Shown: positions 36,332-48,760, numbered from the stretch's first letter. The stretch: DNA of 64,000 bases from Macrotrachela quadricornifera (GCA_022393335.1 JAJEKB010021235.1:297519-361518), one strand, 5' to 3'. Translations and numbers: made by a program. Notes: generated from the letters alone by a model not told the origin.

Positions 36332-38556
36332 TCATTTACCAGGTATAGGAAAAACGATTGTCGAATTCTTTTCAGCTGATATATGTGTTAATGTTTGAAG
36401 GTAACGCAATTGTAATGCAATTGGACTCTCATTAATTACATCAGCAGCTTCCTAAATATATAAAAATAATTCTAACAAATATATCATTAGAAAAAACAAT
36501 ATCTTACTTTTAATGCTCTTGATGCCTTTTGTTCACCTTCAGCTGCAATAATTTTTGCACGAGCTTCTCGAGCAGCTAGAAAATCAAATCAAATCTAATT
36601 ATATAATAAATAGTAAATAAATAAAATTCTAACCCTCAGCTTCAGCAGCCATACTACGTTGCATGTTAACAGGCAATCGAACATCTTTACTAAATAAATA
36701 ATCATATTTTTCCATAAAGAATATAATTAATTCAAAATAATCACATTTCAACACGTTCAACTTTAACTCCCCATGGATCAGTTCCTTCATCAAGATGAAC
36801 TTGCATTGAATGTGAAATATTTTCACGATCAGATAATATTTCTTGTAAAGTTTTTGTACCTCTTTTAAATTTAAAATATTTGTTTGAAATTTTTATTTAT
36901 AATAATTAACTTACAATATATTACGTAGTGTTGTAGCTGCAAGTAATTGTGTTGAATAACGTGAATTTTCAACATTTGTTACACTTATTATTGGATTAAA
37001 TATTCGAAAATAAACAACAGCATCTACTGAAACTGTCTATATAAAAAATAAAAATATTAATAATAACATCGAAATTATTTATTAAATTACAAACCACTGA
37101 ATCTCTTGTTAAAATTTCCTGAGGAGGAACATCAAAAGTAACTAAAAAAATAGAACAATATTCATGATAATCAAATATTAATATACTAATTACTAACCCG
37201 TTCGTAAATCAACTTTCATTATTGAATCAACACATGGTAAAACAAAAAATAAACCTGGACCTTTGGCACCACCTAAAATATATCATAATATAATCATCTA
37301 TAATTTTCATTGATTTCTACCAGGTAAAATTCGACCAAGACGCATAATAACTGCTCGTTCATATTCTTGTACAACCTAATTTTCATATATTTAAAAAAAA
37401 AACAAAAATTTTATTGTATTTTTCTTACTTTTACAGTAACACAAAGTGAAAATGGAAATGTCATTACACAAAGCATATAGGATAATATAACAAGAATCCA
37501 TCCACATGTTCCAATACCTTCTTCAGTATTTCGTATATCATCTAATAAGTAATAACAAAATAAAATAAAATTTTATTTTTTATAATTATTTAATTAAGCA
37601 AAAGTTTAGCAAGATTTAATTATATTAGTAATTTTAGCAAAAATATTTTATTACATGGTTGATTTCTCGGATTATTAGTAGCTACTGGTCTAGTCGATGA
37701 ATTGTCTGATAGATGATAATAATAATAGACAAATAGAATGTAGAAACAAGAAAGAAAAAAAAGAAATGAAAATCTTTCAACTTACATTCTGAACCACGGG
37801 CAGTTGCAAGACGTTCTTGTTTTGATGTCATACCAATATTATCTTTGGTAGTACTAACTCTATTCGAACGCTAAAAATAAAAAAAATAACATTTTTTTAA
37901 ATTTTTCTCATTACTTTTATGTGTCATTAATTATCTTTCTTTACGAAGGAGTTATTATTGATAAAGAATCAACAAATTTACTTCATACGTCAATTTATTT
38001 TTCTCATATCTTTATTATAAATGTATGAGTAAAAGAACAGGAAAAAAGAACACCTTTTTCTTTCATTTTTTTTAAGGAGGAGGATAAAATTTTCTTTTTA
38101 TAATATTATATAGGTGATGATAGAATTTGATATTGATAAAAGTTTAATAATACTTTGGCATACGTCATCATGCTGTCATTTATATAAAAAAAAGATGGAT
38201 TAAAAGGAAACGAAGGCGATGAAGAAGAAATAGAAAAAAAAATAGATAAGAATCGATTACTGGGACGTCTGTCAATACTATTCTTCTCTCTCTTCTTCTC
38301 AATGGGTTGCCGTCAAAAATGCAGATTAAAATAGAAAAAGAAAAACCTAGCATGCGATATAGACAATAGTTGTTACTATAGATGAGAGAATAGCAGAACG
38401 CAAAGTAAATCAGTATGAATGTAGAATAATCTTTTTGTTTATCGTAACTTTTCTATAAAGATTTAATAAATTAAATGAAATAATTATATATATACCAATT
38501 AAACTATTAGAATAGAAGTGTTGATATATAATGAATCTAATACTTACCGATGTCAT
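36332..38556 (-). CDS. Stomatin family membrane scaffold (STOM/STOML3/MEC-2-like), 305 aa, 12 exons
   Basis: Exons on the minus strand: 38556-38548, 37870-37786, 37705-37655, 37541-37429, 37375-37321, 37272-37198, 37141-37095, 37036-36915, 36861-36745, 36689-36634, 36575-36508, 36451-36332. An N-terminal tail of about 60 residues is followed by the membrane hairpin [20 protein letters not shown], then [16 protein letters not shown] and an SPFH/band-7 domain ([42 protein letters not shown]). The C-terminal oligomerisation region ([19 protein letters not shown]) is close to human stomatin. The protein sits in the inner leaflet of plasma or endosomal membranes, forms oligomers and tunes ion channels. 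The first coding exon is only 9 nt (MTS) and its intron is 677 bp, so the start exon is the least certain part; an internal Met follows in exon 2. Length and motif order are normal. Confidence 0.9.
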
Positions 38557-39785
38557 GAAATATCTTCTTGATTATTTTTTCGATTATAAATTCAAAATGA
38601 ATGCATAAAAATAAAAAATGGAAGAAAGAAACTAATGTTTTTATAGCTGAATACAACTTAAATTGTTGCTATGTGATACATTCATCATTTTTTTTTGGTT
38701 TATCAGGCTTACATATATGATAAAAGATTGAGTCAACGAAAATGTCGGTAAGATTTTTTTTTTTTTCTTTTCCTTTTCTATATGAAGTTTTTTGTTATTT
38801 ATGATAGACTAGATCAAATGACTTCTATTTACAAATTGTTTCGGTTAAATGAATAACAGAAAACCGCGATGTTAGTTTCATGCACTTGCTGTAATCGATT
38901 ATCTATTAAAGCATAAACAATGTAACAAAAATGTTTTACATATGTAAGATATAACGCCTCAATGCATGTGTATGATGTCTACTTTTTGTTTTGCAGATGT
39001 TTCCTTCAAGTAGCTACTTGAACAAGACGCTTTCATATTAAAGCGACTAAGACTAGTCGAAAAAAAAAGGAAGTATGAAACTAGTCGATCGAACTTAACT
39101 AAGATCTCTTTATTATTCTATCGGATAATGTATATATATCACACATTATTCATGCAATCAATCGACAAATTCATAGAATAATTCGATTAGTAGAAAAAGA
39201 CATCAACAGATTGTCATCAAACCAAAAAAAAAGTTTTTTTTAAATATTAATATAGAAAAAAAAACTAAAAATAACTCTAGTTCAATTAAAAATCCAGAAT
39301 TTCTGGTAAAACAAAAACAATACTATTGATACTGAATCAATATACTGCCTGGATGTTGTCTCATGTTTCCAACAAACTTCCGCAAGAAGACTAATAAAAT
39401 CCAACGGAAAAACGTCATGATCTACAATCAAAAACATTGACCTTTGTAATATTCAGATTAATTTAATTCTTAAAAAAATTTGAAAGAAATTTTTTAAACA
39501 ATATATTGATCAAAAATTAATAAAATGATTTTATTAGATACATATTCATATTGTATCTATAATCCAATAAAATTTTCAAAAGAAGATATTACATTTCAAA
39601 TTTTTCTTTTGAGTTAAGTCGATCTTAATAGAAGAAATCATTAATTCAAAAAAAAACAATTATAAAGGATTAAATTCTTTGTTTATATATATATATATAA
39701 ATATTCAACGTGACGAGGATCATTTCTTCTTTCTCTTCTATTTTTAAACAAAAGAGACAATGAATCATAAATAAAGAAAAAGATA
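38557..39785. promoter_or_regulatory. Divergent upstream region between stomatin and FAAP100-like genes
   Basis: 1.2 kb between divergent start codons, AT-rich with poly-A/T runs and a (TA)n tract at about 39690-39705. No transcription-factor site could be assigned. Confidence 0.45.
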
Positions 39786-41885
39786 ATGATATTTTATCAA
39801 TTTACAACAAAACTTCTTGATTCTATTGATTTAATCATTGAATATTATTTAAACGAAATAAAAATAAATATTAAATGGTCATCTAAAAAAGATTTAACAA
39901 CATGGATATTACCTTATCTTGATAATGAATGTACATTACCATTAAATTCTCCATTATTTTATCTTTGTTCATCATCATTATCAAAAAATAATCAATCATT
40001 AAATTCATCATTTTATCCTTATTGGTTTTTATTAGATAATTCATTTTATCATCGTCTTTTTTCTCATATAACAAATGATGAAGATCATTTTATATTATTA
40101 ATATCATTATCTGATGGTCGAATACTTGCTTTATCCGAATTATCAAAGGATTTAAAACCAATTATATGGTATACATCTTTAAATTCTTATCCAATATCAC
40201 TTATTGGATTTTATTATGATTTAAATACAAATTTACTTGATAATATTTTAACATCAACAATAAATAATAAATTTCCAAAAAAAATTTTTAATCATTTTAT
40301 TTTATATGAATCAATTGGAAGTATAATTATAATTAATTCAATAAAATATCATCGAATACTTATTGATAATTTAATTAAATCAGCATGTATTTATTTAAAT
40401 AATTTTATATATATAACAAAAAATGAAATACGTTCAATATCATTATTAAATTTATTAAAATCATCATTAAATGATGATATTATTAATCAAACAAAAATTT
40501 TAAGATTTGGTCATTTTAATAAATTAATTGTTGGTAAATAAAACAAAAATTTATTATTGATTTTTTTTTTAATTTTATTAATGTTTATTTAGATGGACAA
40601 GAAATAATTCTTTATTATGAAAATGGTAAATTTGAACGATTAAATAATCTTTTACCTAATTATTCAAATCATTCACGTATTAATTCATTATCAAATCAAA
40701 CTAAAAAACTTTCATGTTTAACAACAACAATAACTAATTTACAATCAAATGCTTGTTTATTACAAAGAATTTTAACTAAACTTGAAATGTTTTATCAATT
40801 AAATATAAATAATTGTTTAAAATATCATAAAAATTATTGGAAATTATATTTAAATGATCAACAATTACGAATATTTCAATCAAATGATTTTTTATTAATA
40901 TTATTATGTTATTTATCATCAAATAATATTCAAATATATCAATTAATATCAACAAATAATTGGATATTTAATATAAATAAAAATATTTCAAAAACATATA
41001 TATGTCAACCAATACTTATTTTTCGTTATCAAAATAAAATACATTATCAAATTGGTTTAAAAAAAATTCTTTTATCATTATATGAACATATTTATGAAGA
41101 TGAAATATTAATTGAAAATTTTTTTCAAAATAAATTTATATCATCATTAAAAAAAAATAATTTAATAAATCAACAACAGTATTATTTAAATTTAACAATT
41201 AAAAATGATGCTGCTTTGAATTTTAAAAGTAAAAGAATATATATTACATTATCAGAATAATTCTTTCTTTTTTTTGTAGCATCCTATAGAATTGAGATAA
41301 AAATTTGTTTTCTAGTTTAAAAGTTACTAAAATTTAACCTAATGTAATTTGTTTTGATAATAAAACTTTTTTTATTTTATTTGAGAATTAAATATTAACC
41401 TTGCTCGACAAATATTAATTGGTCGAATGAATATTGTTAATATTGAATATAAACAACAAGAAATTAAAATTGATACTGATACAGGACTTGTTGATACATT
41501 AATTATACAAATAATACTTTCAAGTTCATGTCTTCGTCGATTAATTATGACTTTTTCTACTCTGTCTGAAGTAAATTGGAAGAAGAAGGTTGTTTTTTTT
41601 TTTTGTATTTAATTTAATTATTTTATAGTTATTCTATGGAAATAAAATAACTGAAGAAAAAAATTTTATTAAACAAACTGATATAATGAAATTAATTGAT
41701 CTTATTCAAGTAAAATTTTTTGTATAAAAATAAAATTCTTTTTCTCTTTTTTTTAGGAAACTCAAACGAAATTATCAAATAATTCAAGAGAATTAACAGA
41801 TGAATTATTACTTAATTTACTTCAAATTCGTATATATTTATCTATGTTTCGACTTGGTTCTAATTATACTGTTCAAGTTTATTAA
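39786..41885 (+). CDS. Candidate FAAP100/FANCB-like Fanconi core complex subunit (592 aa)
   Basis: Proposed exons 39786-40533, 40593-41228, 41386-41570, 41629-41709 and 41757-41885. Exons 1, 4 and 5 are well defined. The 41229-41385 intron is chosen because it is the only join that avoids the stop at 41258 and leads into an open frame (LNINLARQILIGRMNIVNIE). The protein is extremely Asn/Ile/Leu-rich. The first 400 residues have beta-propeller-like strands; LISLSDGRILALSELSK followed about 20 residues on by SLIGFYYDL resembles human FAAP100 CGLPDGQLCCVILKAL...IFIGAL. A helical C-terminus (LIDLIQETQTKLSNNSREL) could be the coiled-coil end. If right, it would be a scaffold of the crosslink-repair ubiquitin ligase module with FANCB and FANCL. 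The similarity is weak and judged by eye, so treat the name as a hypothesis. A shorter alternative ends at 41260. Confidence 0.45.
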
Positions 41886-42218
41886 AATAAAATAAAGTTA
41901 TTTTTTTTTCTAAATATTTGTCTTTAATCTATATGCAATAGATGACATACAATATAATCTATTATATCTATATATATATATAGAAATGTGTGTTAGTATC
42001 TTTTTTTTCTTTCTTTCTTTCTTTTGTAGAACGCATGTCAGTCAGGGACCGTGTGGATATAGTAAATGATAATTGATTGATCGAGGTGTCATTTTACATT
42101 AATAACATAGTAATTTCGTACTGGTCTAGTCCGTTTGTAAACTTTCTTTTTCATTTTCATTTTATTTTTAAATATAAAGTATAGTTTATCATTTGTTAAT
42201 TTTATTTATAAAGTAAAT
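41886..42218. other. Intergenic spacer
   Basis: Contains a TA-rich stretch (about 41955-41982) and a TTTC microsatellite (about 42002-42026), then the 5' flank of the small gene at 42219. Confidence 0.5.
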
Positions 42219-42494
42219 ATGTCATACAAAGCACCCTGTGATCGTCATGATGCATCTCCGTTGGATAGACGTGGTACTGGTGCATATAATATAAATGCTG
42301 GTATTGATTCAAGTATTGTAGCTGATCCAGCTCATCGTGGAACATTACCAACACCAGAATTAGAATTAATTCGTCAATCAGCTAGTTATAAACAAGCTAT
42401 GCATTGTCGAAATGAAGATAAACTTGAATTAGCTGCAAAAAATCAACAACATCAAACAAAACAATATGAACAACGAAATAAACTTGAAAAATAA
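42219..42494 (+). CDS. Small hydrophilic protein, unknown (91 aa)
   Basis: Single-exon gene with a clean ATG and AAATATG context. The protein is polar, without signal peptide or membrane segment. The first 55 residues are Gly/Pro/Asp-containing and look conserved in style (SPLDRRGTGAYNIN, DPAHRGTLPTPELELIRQSA). The last 35 form a charged, Gln-rich helix (AAKNQQHQTKQYEQRNKLEK). Codon use is like neighbouring real genes, and the composition is not that of a chance frame. The Gln-rich, disordered character is reminiscent of small protective or adaptor proteins but no family is recognised. Confidence 0.6.
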   Translation: MSYKAPCDRHDASPLDRRGTGAYNINAGIDSSIVADPAHRGTLPTPELELIRQSASYKQAMHCRNEDKLELAAKNQQHQTKQYEQRNKLEK

Positions 42495-42657
42495 CATTTA
42501 TTATATGAGTATATCTTTTTTTTTTTCTTCTTTCCTATATGTTCTACGTATTTATTTATAATAAAAGACATGAATAAACATTAGCTAGATCTCAAAAGAA
42601 AAGAACTAATAGAACGAGAAGGATGCTACAGCGTATGATATTATCATAACAAAATAT

Positions 42658-43479
42658 ATGTTAGTTAGTTGTATGTCGATGTTGCAAAGAGGAAAACATA
42701 GTAGAATTATGGTTCTATTATTTACTATGTATTTATTAATATGTTTTATTCAAATAGTTAAAGCTAGTAATGATATTATAGTTGAAAGTCCATTTTATCT
42801 TCGTGCTCGTATACATGATTCTCGAACGGCTAATGTACAATTTGAAATAGCTCGTGAAAATGATCAACGAACATGTAAAATGTATAAATTTACAATTCGT
42901 CGTAATCAAGAATATCCATATTCAATGCCTGAACAAAATTTAACATTTTGGAGAAATTCACTTGAATTAAAACATTTACCTATTGGTGATTATAAAATAT
43001 GTGCTATTATTTGTTCTGAATATTTAAAAAAATCTTATTATTCATTTAAAGAAATATTTAAGAAAAAAAATCATTCAACACCAATAACAACTTGTGTTAG
43101 TTTTCGTGCATCTGGTTCACATTTACTTATTCTTACACTTTATTTTCTTGTTTTTATAATTCTTGCTTTTTCACAAATTATTTTTACATTACGTAAACGA
43201 AAAGTTCAAGCAATAATTAAAAATGGTTTAATTGAAGTTGAAAATGTTTTACAAAAATATCGTTCACATCAAATGTCACCAACAACAACTGATCATCCAC
43301 AAGCATATAGTATTCTTCAAAGTCTTCTTACTTTACCGGCTGCACCTGTTGAACATTCAGTAACATCATCAAATCAACCAGTTGTTGATGAACATCAAGC
43401 ATTATCAAATCTAGTTTTTTTTCATCTTAATAGTATAAATGCACATCAAAGACAATCAACATCATCAGAAATACCTTGA
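42658..43479 (+). CDS. Type I single-pass membrane protein with FN3-like ectodomain (273 aa)
   Basis: Intronless. Signal peptide ends at about residue 36 (VLLFTMYLLICFIQIVKA). The ectodomain (about 37-150) has the strand pattern and closing LKHLPIGDYKICAIICSEY typical of a fibronectin type III domain, with four Cys after the signal peptide and two N-glycosylation sequons (NLT, NHS). The transmembrane helix is about 154-178, followed by RKRK and a cytoplasmic tail of about 95 residues rich in Ser/Thr/Pro/His. Architecture suggests an adhesion or signalling receptor. Met1 is used, but Met18 directly before the hydrophobic core would also give a good signal peptide. No specific orthologue recognised. 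Confidence 0.65.
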   Translation: MLVSCMSMLQRGKHSRIMVLLFTMYLLICFIQIVKASNDIIVESPFYLRARIHDSRTANVQFEIARENDQRTCKMYKFTIRRNQEYPYSMPEQNLTFWRNSLELKHLPIGDYKICAIICSEYLKKSYYSFKEIFKKKNHSTPITTCVSFRASGSHLLILTLYFLVFIILAFSQIIFTLRKRKVQAIIKNGLIEVENVLQKYRSHQMSPTTTDHPQAYSILQSLLTLPAAPVEHSVTSSNQPVVDEHQALSNLVFFHLNSINAHQRQSTSSEIP

Positions 43480-45226
43480 AATAGAAAATAAAATTTATTT
43501 TTATTTTATATTTAATAAAAAAATATATGAACCTCTATAAAAGTTTATTTTTTCGATTCTCCTGAATTTGTTTAAATAGGCGTCATCATTGTAATACAAC
43601 GCCTGGTATATTTAAAATTATGAATCAAATTTTAGATTCCAAATTTATATATATATTTATGACGTTGCCAATTTGACTCTATCTAATTGATAAATCGATT
43701 CTACTTGAATTATTACTTGGATATTTTTCTTTCAAATCAGCAGAAGCAAAAACATTTTGATGAAGCTGAATATTTTTTCAATTAAGGACTATGTTTCTTG
43801 ATCATTTCAAATGTGTAATATACTGATAAAATGAAAATGAATTTCAATTAAAAATAGATGTTTTATGCATTATAATAATAAGTGTAGTTGGCGTACTGAT
43901 AGTTTTACATACTTAAAGTGAACAACTTACTCAATCTCATTCACATAATCAAGATTACAAAACAGGCTTCTAAACATCTTTCTCATGCTGGATATGCTGG
44001 AAAATAGCACTACCATATAAGTTGTTCATATTTAATGCAGTTTTTGTGGAGTCTTTTTTACAATGCACCTTTAAAAAAATTAAGGTTTTATTATTTTCTC
44101 AAATTGAGATATATGAGGATAAAGAATGTTGCAAAACTTTTGTCGTATTCAATATATTTAAAATTCACAGATATTTATCTATATCATTGAACAAAATGTT
44201 TGTTCCATTGTCAAATATACACAAAATTTCAATGAAAAATTTTTTATTTCTTCATGATCATATCAATATAAGGATACAATAATCAAATACAATCAAAACT
44301 TCTATTATATTAGTTGAAGGTATCTGTTCAAAAACAAAACTTCGATAAATCATGATAAATGATAATATATTAGTCTCTTATCTAATGAATACTAGTACTT
44401 TACCCATTAAATATATCGCACGTGTTCTAGATGGTTAAACTATGATAAAATACTGAGTTGGAATTGATTAATATAAAGAAAAAGTTACATTCTCTCTAAA
44501 TACATTTCCGTTTCTCTCTCCACACACTTTTTCTCTTCAATATGACTTTTCTTTCGATCAAGACCCAATTTAATGAGTCTGTGCATTAAATAATAATGGT
44601 TAATATGTGATGAATAAGTAATGACTTTACATTATTGTGTTATACTATAATCAATGAGTCAGATGTTGCGTTTCTTCAAGATCTATCCACATGAATGTCT
44701 GTGTTATATAAAAAAAAGACACGCTTGTGGACAGCGCAGTTTGATCAGAAGAGGAACGTTGAAAATGTTACATTTCTTTTTTCAATAAGTGACAGTTTTT
44801 ATTGTTTTTATCAGTTAAAGAGTCAAAAAATATAGTGTTAAATTGCGATTTGTTCCAACGAACTATTCTATCATAGTGGCTAAGATATGTGCATGATCCA
44901 AAAACTTGTAATTTTATAAAAATTCTACATAACAAAGTAACTTGACATCAATTATGTTTATAAAATTCAAGCAAATCAAGCCATTCCATTGAATTCTTGT
45001 AAATATCTGATAACAAAACAATTTCTTTTTCATTATTAGGATTGTACTGAAAATGAAAGAAGAGCAAGTCAAATCAATGTAGAAATTCTAATAATTTTCT
45101 TCAATTGTGTAATTTATATTTGAATTCCTGCAATATACAAATACACTAGATTATTGTTGCTGGTTATTTGAATCTTTGGAGTCATAAAACTATTGAGAAA
45201 TTGAAGCAAAATTTCTATTTCTTAAT
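43480..45226. other. Gene-poor AT-rich region
   Basis: No exon-like sequence. An 86-codon plus frame at 44022-44282 is Phe/Ile/Lys-rich without domain or splice context. Nothing else supported. Confidence 0.5.
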
Positions 45227-45234
45227 CCTTCAAT

Positions 45235-45585
45235 CAAAGACGGAACCAGTCTACTAGTGACCGGCCGGTCTGGTCTGGATTTTAGACCGGTCGTGACCAG
45301 TAGGCCGGCCGGTAACCGGTAGGCTGGTGACCTGCTGGTCTATTTATTTTTTTTCCTGTTTTTATTGCATAAAATTGTTCAAACCTTTCGGATATCACTG
45401 TTATCTTGTACAGAATACATAAGAAAATTTCAGTACAAGTTGACTATCTCAATTATCACTATACAAAGATAGAATTGATATTGATAAAAATTTTAGATCG
45501 GCTATTACTGGTAGACCGGCCGGTTCGGTCCGAACCTATCTCTACCGGTACTGGTCTTCAAAAACCCAGACCGGTTCCATCTATG
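45235..45585. mobile_element. Non-autonomous hAT-type element (351 bp) rich in ACCGGTC/CCGGCCGG
   Basis: Flanked by a perfect 8 bp direct repeat CCTTCAAT (45227-45234 and 45586-45593), the duplication length of hAT transposons. Terminal inverted repeats: left CAAAGACGGAACCAGTC, right (inverted) CATAGATGGAACCGGTC, consistent with the hAT end consensus at the left end. Subterminal regions contain several CCGGCCGG and ACCGGT palindromes, typical of transposase-binding repeats. It has no coding capacity, and its G+C content stands out sharply from the surroundings. Confidence 0.82.
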
Positions 45586-45593
45586 CCTTCAAT

Positions 45594-47535
45594 TGTTGTT
45601 ATAACAGAAAACTTCCATAGAGCGACGATTAGATAGGAGTGATTATGTGCAAGCATTCGAGCCGGATGCTTCATCGCGTTAAATCTCAAAATGAGCAAGT
45701 ATTGCCACGACATCAAAATCGGTTTAGTTGAGAACTAAGTGACAAAAATTGAAACAGACACTTGTTTCGTTCTATATTTAGTTCTATTGATAATAGAAAT
45801 TTGTTTATTTATATACTCTAATTTTTAGTATTCTTTATTATTGACTAATTTATTACTGTTTCGTACCCATATTTCTGTGGAAAAATAACCAGGTAAATAA
45901 CTGTTTGTAAAAGGAGAAGCTTGATAATGACACAAATTTTCTTCAAGGGGTGGCAAATCTCAAATGGTACCAGTTTTAAAATCTATATGACAAAATTTTC
46001 AAAATTTTCAACTTTGAAATTTTAAAACTTTTGAGTTAAAAAGGTGCGGAGAAGTTGTAACTAACCTAAATATAATTAAGTACCCTCAAGTTCCGATATT
46101 TCAAAAATAACAGCAACTCAGAAAATCTTACCGTGTATATTCAAATTAGTTAGCAGACCATATATCAGATATTTCGTGAAAACTAGGAATAATTTTAATT
46201 TTGTCACACCCTCATTTATTCCAAAACTTTCATGAAAATGCTTAAAAAACGAAAAACATCTACAATCATCTACCGCGTCCTTTTCTCTTCTGTCCAAATT
46301 TCTTTATAGATGAGCCTTATGTGTATCTTTTGAAAAAAAATGTAAAGAAACTATTTTACAAAATACATTATCCAGGCGGAACAGAAACTTGTTATGTTTT
46401 ATTAACGTTCGTACAACCATAAAAAGCCAACATACAAACTGGTCTTCTTCTATGGACTACCTTGCACTAAGTTTTACCACAAAATGAGTGTCTGAATTGA
46501 TGACTATAAAAATTTCTAATGCTAGTCTCTTTACAGACACAGTTTGCTAGTATTTAATATGTATTGGTATTCTGTCATTTGTTTTAGATGATTTTTGAAA
46601 TCTGAGAAATAGATGCATTCGTTTTGAGAATTTTCATCTTATTGCTCAGTTATTTTAGCTTCCAAGTATCAGACTCTGGTGATTTTAATGATTTAGAAGT
46701 GACTCAAATCATTAAAGTCAGTCTTTTCCTGCTTGCTCCTAGTTCATTGTATAATGATTGAATTAACTGAATATCATTTTCAAAGCTAATTGCATTTTGA
46801 AAGAGATAAGAAAGAAAGATTCATATTTGCAAATGAAAATATTGTTGATGAAATACTGCAAATGAATGATTGAGTTAATTTTTGATTAAATGAATATCTC
46901 GAAGAAAAACAATAGATTCATTATTTGATTATCAAAACAATTGAAAGGGATATTATTGTCATTGATTGTCTTTTATGATAATGAAAAAGATGGTAGACTC
47001 ATCTTCTTCAATTAACTAACTTATGTTTATCAATCATGGAAACTACAAAAATCATTCACTCTATCGAAGATTTTCAAGATTTCGATCTTTCTATCGAGAA
47101 AAGATTTCCTTCACAGAAAATCTCAGAGAATTTTTTTATCTCAACTACGAAAACAAATAGAATGAAATGAATAATTTCATCGTTTAGAGAACGAAACAAT
47201 TGTTTTTGTTCGATTGTTTTTCCTTCGTTTTGTTTGTAATAGATGATTGATTTGGAATCGAATCGAAAAGAAAAATGAAGAGAATATTTATGATTTGATA
47301 TTTCATTGAAAAAAATTTTCCGCGAGAATAAACTTTTTAAATAAAGACCAAACAAAAATCGTCGACGAACAACTGAGCTATTTTATCATTTATTGAAAGT
47401 AAATAGAAAAAAAACTTTAATGATCAATAACATCAGTATATCAATACCACTCATGACTGTGAACTCATAAACATCTGAAAATGAACTATAAAATTAATTA
47501 TCAAAATGTATACCACGGATTGTAAAAGAACAACA
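45594..47535. other. Gene-poor AT-rich region
   Basis: No supported gene. A 93-codon minus frame (47074-47355) is Phe/Ser/Lys-rich without recognisable domain. No repeats were identified. Confidence 0.5.
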
Positions 47536-47772
47536 TTATTTATTCTTATTCTCTTTCTTTTCTTCTTTCTCTTTTGTCAAATTGTTTGTCGAGATACAAA
47601 ATGTACCAATATCGACCATAATTGCAATCGTATCACCAACCATTCGCACATTATCCGGCCAATTTAATCCAAGTACTTTCGTTATACATTCATGTGCAAA
47701 TTGTTGACAGTTCATGTTGGAACTTCGTATTTGATCGTATTCTGTCACCTTATGTGCATAAACAGTTGTTCC
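47536..47772 (-). pseudogene. Isolated 3'-terminal exon or gene relic with an NCQxFAxEC motif
   Basis: The frame from a good acceptor (TTAAG before 47772) to a TAA at 47536 encodes about 78 residues containing NMNCQQFAHECITKVLGLNW and VGDTIAIMVDIG, then a Lys/Glu tail. The N-C-Q-x-F-A pattern is reminiscent of the active-site region of LRAT/PPPDE/papain-like small peptidase folds, where it lies next to the catalytic Cys. That is only a resemblance. In the preceding 500 bp no ATG-led exon continues the frame (the frame upstream starts after a stop with no ATG). It may be a decayed gene end or an incompletely resolved gene. Confidence 0.35.
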
Positions 47773-48439
47773 CTTAACATTGCAAAGAAAATATTCAAAA
47801 AAAAAAGAGATAAAAGTGAGAGCACTTACTAAAAGATGTAATAGTCCTTTCCAGGTCAATTACCCTCGGCCGTAAACGGCCGCATACCAATTAATTACGG
47901 TGGAAAACAGCAGACGTTCTCACTTGTCGTTCACAGCAACCATATTAAGGGTTGACTATGCAATAGACCATCTAAAAGATGTTTAATTCTCAATAAACTA
48001 ACGAATTTTTTCCAAAACATTATTATAATAATTAATATATATTAAAAAAGATATATATAAACAGAAACACATCCATACCCACATACAGCTGTGATTATGC
48101 AACAATACTTGTATGTGTATGAAGTAGATGACCACCATAAATTCTGTCTTGCACAACATTTTTATAGTGTTGGATGTACTTAGAAGGGTGTTTTGCAAGA
48201 TTATTCGATTATATGTATACGTAGAATCTATAATATATGCGTTTTCATCATTCTCATAATCGCTCAATGATACTTCCAAAGTACATTAAGAAGTGAAGAA
48301 GGACCTTAAAAGGAATTTTAAAGCATTTCTGTTTCTTACCTATTCACCGTTTTTTTTGCGCTAAATAGCTCCATATATAAAACTGATTAAGTTGTAAGTT
48401 CATCATCATTCAATGACCCTTTCAAAATATATTGACATC

Positions 48440-48760
48440 TCAAGAAATGGCTTTTAAGGCCTTTTTCTCAGCTACCTTTGGGAAAAGTATGTTTCATTCC
48501 AAATGCATGAATATCAATAAGAAAAGCTATTTTAAGGCTCTTCCATTAATCAGAACCCTCACAGAAAAGGTTTTCTCTCGAAAAACGCGGCTTAAAAAGC
48601 TGTTCTCTTCAAATATTTCTGTATGAGGTATTTTTAATTCTACACGCATGGAAATCGATGAAAAAAGCCATTTTAAGGCTTCTTCATGATTAGGAACTTT
48701 GAGACGTTGGTTTGCCATAGAAAAAAAGAATTTTCTAAAAAAAACGGCTATAAAAGGATA
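48440..48760. repeat. Diverged direct duplication (AARGCYATTTTAAGGCT block)
   Basis: Two related blocks at about 48500-48606 and 48645-48755 share GCATG.A.ATC.AT..AAAAGC, ATTTTAAGGCT and TTCATGATTAGGAAC-like words. A third partial copy (GGCTTTTAAGGCCTTTTTCTC) lies at about 48448. Copies are strongly diverged. Confidence 0.45.
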
